The notes below the pieces were generated by a model that was not told where the DNA came from, did no database searches, and saw only the letters and a program-made list of their open reading frames with translations. 64,000 nucleotides of DNA, taken from CAITUY01 sp964611575. GTDB lineage: Bacteria > Verrucomicrobiota > Kiritimatiellia > CAIKKV01 > CAITUY01. A program made the translations under genes and the position numbers. The stretch spans positions 1 to 64,000 of the forward strand of contig CAZTAJ010000005.1 in the NCBI GenBank assembly GCA_964611575.1. The letters run 5' to 3'. Every line of letters begins with the position of its first letter. Positions within the stretch are counted from its first letter, which is position 1. Positions 60,239 through 64,000 of this stretch are shown piece by piece.

Positions 60239-60822
60239 CGTGTTACCCTCCACGTCTCGTATTCCCCCTGCAGCAAGGTCCTCAGTTTCGTCAGCGCATA
60301 CTGCATGCGCGCCAGCGCCGTGTTGATCGACACCCGCTGGAGACGGGCAATCTGCTTGAAGGCCAGATCGCCCTGGGTCCGCATCAGGAACACCTGCCGT
60401 TGTTCCGGCGGCAATTGTCGAAGGGCGGCCTCAATCCGTTCCCCGAGGTCGTGGCCCTCGACTGTGGCGCCGGGGGTCAGCCCGGGCGCTGCCATCCGGT
60501 CGCCCCGCGTGAGATCCGAATCCTCCGTGCCGGCTGCCTGATCCAGGCTGAACCCGGGCTTCCGGCTGCGTGCCCGGTCGATCAGCAGGTTGTGGGCAAT
60601 CCTGAACACCCAGCCGCGGAAACGGTCACTCCGGTAGTCGGCCGACTTGCGGATGACCCGGATCCAGACATCCTGAAACACCTCATCCGCATCGGCCGGC
60701 ACGTCCACCATCCGGAGGATGAAACTGTAAAGCGGACGCCGATAGCGCTCCAGCAACTCGGCCAGCGCGTCAGTCCTGCCTGCCGCATACTGCTCCATCA
60801 GTTCCTCGTCGCTCGCGTCCAT
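60235..60822 (-). CDS. ECF-family RNA polymerase sigma factor
   Basis: A 195-residue sigma factor with region 2 (RYRRPLYSFILRMVDVPADA, then DEVFQDVWIRVIRKSADYRS and RFRGWVFRIAHNLLIDRARS) and region 4 (LRQLPPEQRQVFLMRTQGDL, FKQIARLQRVSINTALARMQ). It is coupled to the zinc anti-sigma gene by an ATGA overlap. It is different in sequence from the ECF factor at 8557, so the window has two separate sigma systems. The regulon is unknown. Confidence 0.93.
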   Translation of the reverse strand: MDASDEELMEQYAAGRTDALAELLERYRRPLYSFILRMVDVPADADEVFQDVWIRVIRKSADYRSDRFRGWVFRIAHNLLIDRARSRKPGFSLDQAAGTEDSDLTRGDRMAAPGLTPGATVEGHDLGERIEAALRQLPPEQRQVFLMRTQGDLAFKQIARLQRVSINTALARMQYALTKLRTLLQGEYETWRVTR

Positions 60823-60903
60823 GCGTATGATCCCTGCGACCCGGTGGAGCCCTCAGACCTTATAACGGCCGCGCCGGGGGAATTATTGTCCGGAAAATAC
60901 CGG

Positions 60904-60931
60904 TTGACTTGAGTGTGTGTAAGGGTATGAT
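60904..60931 (+). promoter_or_regulatory. Sigma-70-type promoter of rpsT
   Basis: TTGACT (60904-60909) and TATGAT (60926-60931) are separated by 16 bp and lie 50 bp before the rpsT start codon. It matches the housekeeping consensus well. Confidence 0.75.
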
Positions 60932-60981
60932 GACGCCGTTTTTTTGCGACAGCAAGTACAAGTAGTTGAAGGATCATCGAT

Positions 60982-61245
60982 ATGGCGAATAACAAGAGTG
61001 CAGCCAAGCGGGCGCGTCAGGCGGATGTGCGTCGCCAGACGAATCGGAGCGCCAAGAGCGAGATTCTGACGGTGCGCCGCCAGTTTCTGCAGGCTGTGGA
61101 GTCGAAGGACAAGGGGAAGTCGTTTGAGCAGTTCAAGGCGTTCTGCTCGGTTCTCGACAAGTCGGCCAAGCGCGGCATCATCATGACGAACAATGCCGAC
61201 CGCCGCAAGGCAAGGGCTTCCGCGATGCTGGCGAAGATGGCCTGA
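60982..61245 (+). CDS. rpsT: Small ribosomal subunit protein bS20
   Basis: An 87-residue basic protein with the bS20 start MANNKSAAKRARQADVRRQ and helices ending KRGIIMTNNADRRKARASA. It binds 16S rRNA early in 30S assembly. GAAGGA lies before the ATG. A strong promoter upstream and a terminator just after the stop show it is transcribed alone, as in most bacteria. Confidence 0.97.
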   Translation: MANNKSAAKRARQADVRRQTNRSAKSEILTVRRQFLQAVESKDKGKSFEQFKAFCSVLDKSAKRGIIMTNNADRRKARASAMLAKMA

Positions 61246-61268
61246 GCAGGACGTACGGAACGCGAGTG

Positions 61269-61302
61269 AAAGTGCCGACGGGAAACCGCCGGCACTTTTT
61301 GT
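61269..61302 (+). terminator. Rho-independent terminator of rpsT
   Basis: AAAGTGCCGACGG and CCGCCGGCACTTTTT form a stem with a GAAA loop and a run of five T residues, about 25 bp after the rpsT stop. It faces the convergent lptE gene 70 bp away. Confidence 0.9.
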
Positions 61303-61373
61303 TTGTCCGGATTCCCGGTCGCCCGACCCGCGCGGCGGCGGTCCGGGCCGGGGACCCTGACGAACGCGGCGGA

Positions 61374-61901
61374 TCACCAGTATTCGGTGATTTCGCGGAT
61401 GATGCGGTACGCCAGATCGCGGGCGGTGGGTTGCAGAGCGGTACGGCGGGCACTGGGCAGGTCCGAAAGTGCCTGCAGGTTCGTGAAGCCGACGATCTTG
61501 GTGCCCTGGGCGACGATCTCATTACCGGGCAGCTTCTTGAGCACGAAATCAGCCGTCAATTCCAGCCGGTACTCCTGGGCTGTGGTCGTCTGGTCCTTCC
61601 GGTAACGCACGGGCACGAGTTTATACGTCGTGAGCTTCACCTCCAGGACGCAGTCGGCCTGGTCGCGCGGGCGGACTTGCAGCGATCCGTCTTTCTGGAT
61701 TTCCTCGATGGCGGCGCTGGTGGTGGGCGATTCCAGACCGGGTTCGCCGGTGTCATTGATGAACATCGGCACGAACACCGACCGGATGCCGGGCGGCAGG
61801 TTGCTGCCGAGTTTGTATCCGACACACCCTGTGTGGGGCGCGATCAGGAACAGGCCGAGGGCCAGAACGATCAACGTTTGAGGCAGGTTACGGTGTGTCA
61901 T
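61374..61901 (-). CDS. lptE: LPS-assembly lipoprotein LptE-like
   Basis: A 175-residue outer-membrane lipoprotein. The signal ends near TGC (Cys26). The body has CVGYKLGSNLPPGIRSVFVP near the mature start and TSAAIEEIQKDGSLQVRPRD, then TAQEYRLELTADFVLKKLPG, the LptE core that plugs the LptD barrel for LPS insertion. This is the family also annotated as DUF400-like LptE in PVC bacteria. It overlaps the end of the BamD-like gene by 14 bp, so the two outer-membrane assembly genes are coupled. It points to a Gram-negative cell envelope. Confidence 0.85.
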   Translation of the reverse strand: MTHRNLPQTLIVLALGLFLIAPHTGCVGYKLGSNLPPGIRSVFVPMFINDTGEPGLESPTTSAAIEEIQKDGSLQVRPRDQADCVLEVKLTTYKLVPVRYRKDQTTTAQEYRLELTADFVLKKLPGNEIVAQGTKIVGFTNLQALSDLPSARRTALQPTARDLAYRIIREITEYW

Positions 61902-62901
61902 GGGGTGGCGCTTCCTTTCGTAAGACCGCGATGCGCGCGTTGGCCGTGTCGGCCAGCTCCGAATTCGGGAACCGTTTCACGAAGTCCTCGTAGGCGATCA
62001 AAGCGGAAGCGGGGCGTTTGGCAATCCGGTCATAGTAGAGGGCCCGATCGTAAACGATGACGGTGTAGCGTGTGATGAGCGCCTTCAGGTAGTCGCGGGC
62101 GGCCGCGATGTGGGTGCTGTTGGGATAGGACTTGATGAACCGGACCAGCGCACTGCGCGCCGCGTGGTAGGCATTCTCGTCGTTCGGGCGGTCCAACATG
62201 ATCTGGTAGAGCCCGTAGGCTTCACGAAACGCCGCCGGGGCGGCCCACGGGCTGTTCTCGTACCGGTTCTGCAGGAGTTCGAATGCGGCGATGGCTTCCT
62301 CCCAATCCTCGTTTTTTTCGTGGATCAGGCCGATATTGTACTGGCACAGCGCTGCGTTGTCCCAGGAGGGCGCGTTCTGAATGATGCGTTCGAAAAGCGG
62401 CAGCGCGCGTTCGGGCGCCTCGAATCCCGGAAGGAACCCCATCTGGCCCCGGCGTGCGGTCATGAGGTGATTGGCAATCGCGAACTGCTTCTCCAGCGTG
62501 CGCCGGTAGTCAAATTGCCCGACATAGCGGTCGAACAGGTACTGATATTCGTTGAACGCCTTGGGGTAATCGCCGCGTGTTTCAAGAATCTCGGCGCAGG
62601 CGACCTGGGCGGTGACTGCCTGGGCCGTGTCCGGCCACGCATAAACGAGCGCGTTGTAGGCCCGGTAGGCGGCGCGGAGGCGGCTTGCTTCGCGGAGGCC
62701 CCCGGCATAGGCCAGTTGAGCGTCTGCATTGTCGCGCTGGGGTTTGATGCGCCAGGATGTGCCGCGTTTGACAGGGGTCGCCGCCGGTTTGTCCATGGCG
62801 CGCCCGGCCTGGGGAGCCGAGTTCACCTGGTTGTCGAAACCCTGTGCAAACCCGTCTGAGCAGGCTGCGATCAGGATCAATAAGGCACACGCGTAACGCA
62901 T
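61888..62901 (-). CDS. BamD-like outer-membrane assembly TPR lipoprotein
   Basis: A 337-residue protein with lipobox LIAAC (Cys14) and TPR repeats through the rest (YPKAFNEYQYLFDRYVGQFD, LPLFERIIQNAPSWDNAALC, EEAIAAFELLQNRYENSPWA). Matches BamD/YfiO in layout, somewhat longer than the usual 240-280 residues. BamD helps BamA fold outer-membrane barrels. The ATG at 62901 is preferred over 63015 because it gives a clean lipoprotein signal. lptE follows in the same direction with overlap. Confidence 0.75.
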   Translation of the reverse strand: MRYACALLILIAACSDGFAQGFDNQVNSAPQAGRAMDKPAATPVKRGTSWRIKPQRDNADAQLAYAGGLREASRLRAAYRAYNALVYAWPDTAQAVTAQVACAEILETRGDYPKAFNEYQYLFDRYVGQFDYRRTLEKQFAIANHLMTARRGQMGFLPGFEAPERALPLFERIIQNAPSWDNAALCQYNIGLIHEKNEDWEEAIAAFELLQNRYENSPWAAPAAFREAYGLYQIMLDRPNDENAYHAARSALVRFIKSYPNSTHIAAARDYLKALITRYTVIVYDRALYYDRIAKRPASALIAYEDFVKRFPNSELADTANARIAVLRKEAPPHDTP

Positions 62902-63158
62902 AAGTGAACATACTCTAGGGGGGGTGGCGGGAGGGGTCAAGAGCGATTGAGCGGCGCAACGCGAGGTGAGGGGTGGAAGGTGGGAGGTGTTCGTGGCAGG
63001 TGGCTTCCGCCTCACGTTGCAGTGGAGGGCGCTTTGTCGCGTCCGAATCGGTAGTTCGGGTCAGACAGGAAAGGCCCTGTTTTCGCCTGGGGGCGCCTGA
63101 CAACGCGCTGGACAGAGTCCCGTATCGCCAGTAAAACCTGTCTGTAATCACTCCTCCC

Positions 63159-64000
63159 ATGGCCCATGTACGTGTCAGACTGGTTCAGATGGACGTCCTG
63201 CCGGGACGGCCGTCGGATAATACGCGTCGGATTCTCGCGGCCCTGGAGACGGCGCGACGCGACGGGATCCAGGTGGCGGCGTTTCCTGAAATGGCCATCC
63301 CGGGGTACCTCCTGGGCGATGAGTGGGAGCGGCCGGCCTTCCTGCGCGATTGCGAAGCCTGCGGCGAGCGGGTCCGGGAGGCGTCGCAGGGCCTGGTCGT
63401 GCTCTTCGGGAACGTGGGGGTCGACTGGCACAAGCGCCAGGAGGACGGTCGCGTCCGCAAGTACAATGCCCTGTTCGCGGCGCAGGAGGGTCGTTTCCTG
63501 GGGCCCGAGGGCGGTCCCCTCCCATTTGCGATCAAGACGCTGATGCCGAATTACCGGGAATTCGACGACAGCCGCCACTTTTTCGACACGCGCAAACTGG
63601 CGTTCGAACTCGGGTGCGATGTGCGCGACCTGCTGACCCCGGTGGTCACCCGGCATGGCCGCATCGGCGCCCTGCTGTGCGAGGATGCCTGGGATGGCGA
63701 CTACAGCCTGTCCCCGTTGCGGGTCATGGCCGGGAAGGGCGTGGATTTCTTCGTCAACGCGAGTTGTTCGCCGTTCACGATGAACAAGAACGTGAAGCGC
63801 AACCGCGTATTCGCGGCGGCGTCCAAGGCTTTGCGAATCCCGCTGTGCTACGTCAACAACATCGGCATCCAGAACAACGGCAAGACGGTGTTCACGTTCG
63901 ATGGGGCCTGCTGTGCCTATGACGGGCAGGGGGGGCGGGTGGACGGTCCCGCGGCGTTTGAGGAAGGCGTACTGGACGTGACGCTGCCGGGCGACCGGTC
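63159..64000 (+). CDS. nadE: Glutamine-dependent NAD synthetase, N-terminal nitrilase domain, partial
   Basis: The window holds 280 residues of a longer gene. The nitrilase triad is Glu44 (AFPEMAIPGY), Lys126 (IKTLMPNYREFDDSRHFF) and Cys174 (ALLCEDAWD). PNYxEFDDxRHF is the mark of the glutaminase part of long-form NadE, which makes ammonia for the NAD synthetase domain expected beyond 64000. ATG at 63159 fits the family start. Together with nadD at 58706 it supplies the last two steps to NAD, though the two are not in one operon. 62902-63158 upstream holds no gene. Confidence 0.88.
   Translation, partial: MAHVRVRLVQMDVLPGRPSDNTRRILAALETARRDGIQVAAFPEMAIPGYLLGDEWERPAFLRDCEACGERVREASQGLVVLFGNVGVDWHKRQEDGRVRKYNALFAAQEGRFLGPEGGPLPFAIKTLMPNYREFDDSRHFFDTRKLAFELGCDVRDLLTPVVTRHGRIGALLCEDAWDGDYSLSPLRVMAGKGVDFFVNASCSPFTMNKNVKRNRVFAAASKALRIPLCYVNNIGIQNNGKTVFTFDGACCAYDGQGGRVDGPAAFEEGVLDVTLPGDR

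Overview
The window is a high-GC bacterial chromosome fragment. It contains one 100-N scaffold gap (37468-37567), so it is probably a metagenome assembly. A PVC-superphylum bacterium of the Kiritimatiellota/Verrucomicrobiota/Lentisphaerota type fits best. The support is secreted CBM9-like, DUF6067-type, LamG and pectate-lyase-fold proteins, URO-D-like and FAD_oxidored proteins, GH35 and GH4 enzymes, Gram-negative envelope genes (LptE, a BamD-like lipoprotein), and many hairpin and low-complexity repeats between genes. The lineage is an inference; there is no rRNA here to test it.

Layout. 1-4641: end of a terpenoid-cyclase-fold protein, a URO-D-like protein and a large FAD oxidoreductase. The last two were once coupled and are now split by a small mobile element. 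4642-10294: a repeat-rich accessory region. An HD protein is followed by seven copies of a ~240-bp hairpin repeat, interrupted by two gene cassettes: a winged-helix/nucleotidyltransferase pair, and an STN/secretin-like protein with an ECF sigma factor and a membrane protein. 10295-31659: sugar and organic-acid catabolism (Zn-dehydrogenase, SDR, M24-like hydrolase, SGNH esterase, AraC regulator, GH35, a multi-module Fe-S reductase-like protein, GH4, GntR/LacI-type regulator, DUF6067-type protein). It includes an exported beta-strand protein broken by a second copy of the small mobile element, with an intact 9-bp target duplication. 31979-37849: a giant secreted protein that runs into the gap; beyond the gap lies the tail of an unrelated DUF2585-like membrane protein. 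38099-40739: O-antigen ligase-like operon. 40821-46668: paaK-ACT-paaK, aldose epimerase, hybrid histidine kinase. 46690-64000: mostly housekeeping genes (Gfo/Idh oxidoreductase, YgiQ-type radical SAM, CorA, U32 peptidase, HisG, bS22-like mini-protein, TPR lipoprotein, glycosyltransferase, tRNA-Pro, MalK/UgpC-type ATPase, NadD, RsfS, anti-sigma/sigma pair, bS20, LptE, BamD-like, NAD synthetase).

The most interesting content is the repeats. One is a ~173-182 bp MITE-like element, present as two full copies and one end. In both full copies the pre-insertion gene structure can be rebuilt from the sequence. Another is the 240-bp hairpin array that brackets two gene cassettes and supplies the stop codon and last residues of one cassette gene. 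Others are coding repeats added to a regulator's C-terminus and placed in frame inside a large enzyme. The paaK-ACT-paaK block suggests aryl-acid activation, and the 10-31 kb block suggests uptake and breakdown of plant or algal polysaccharide.
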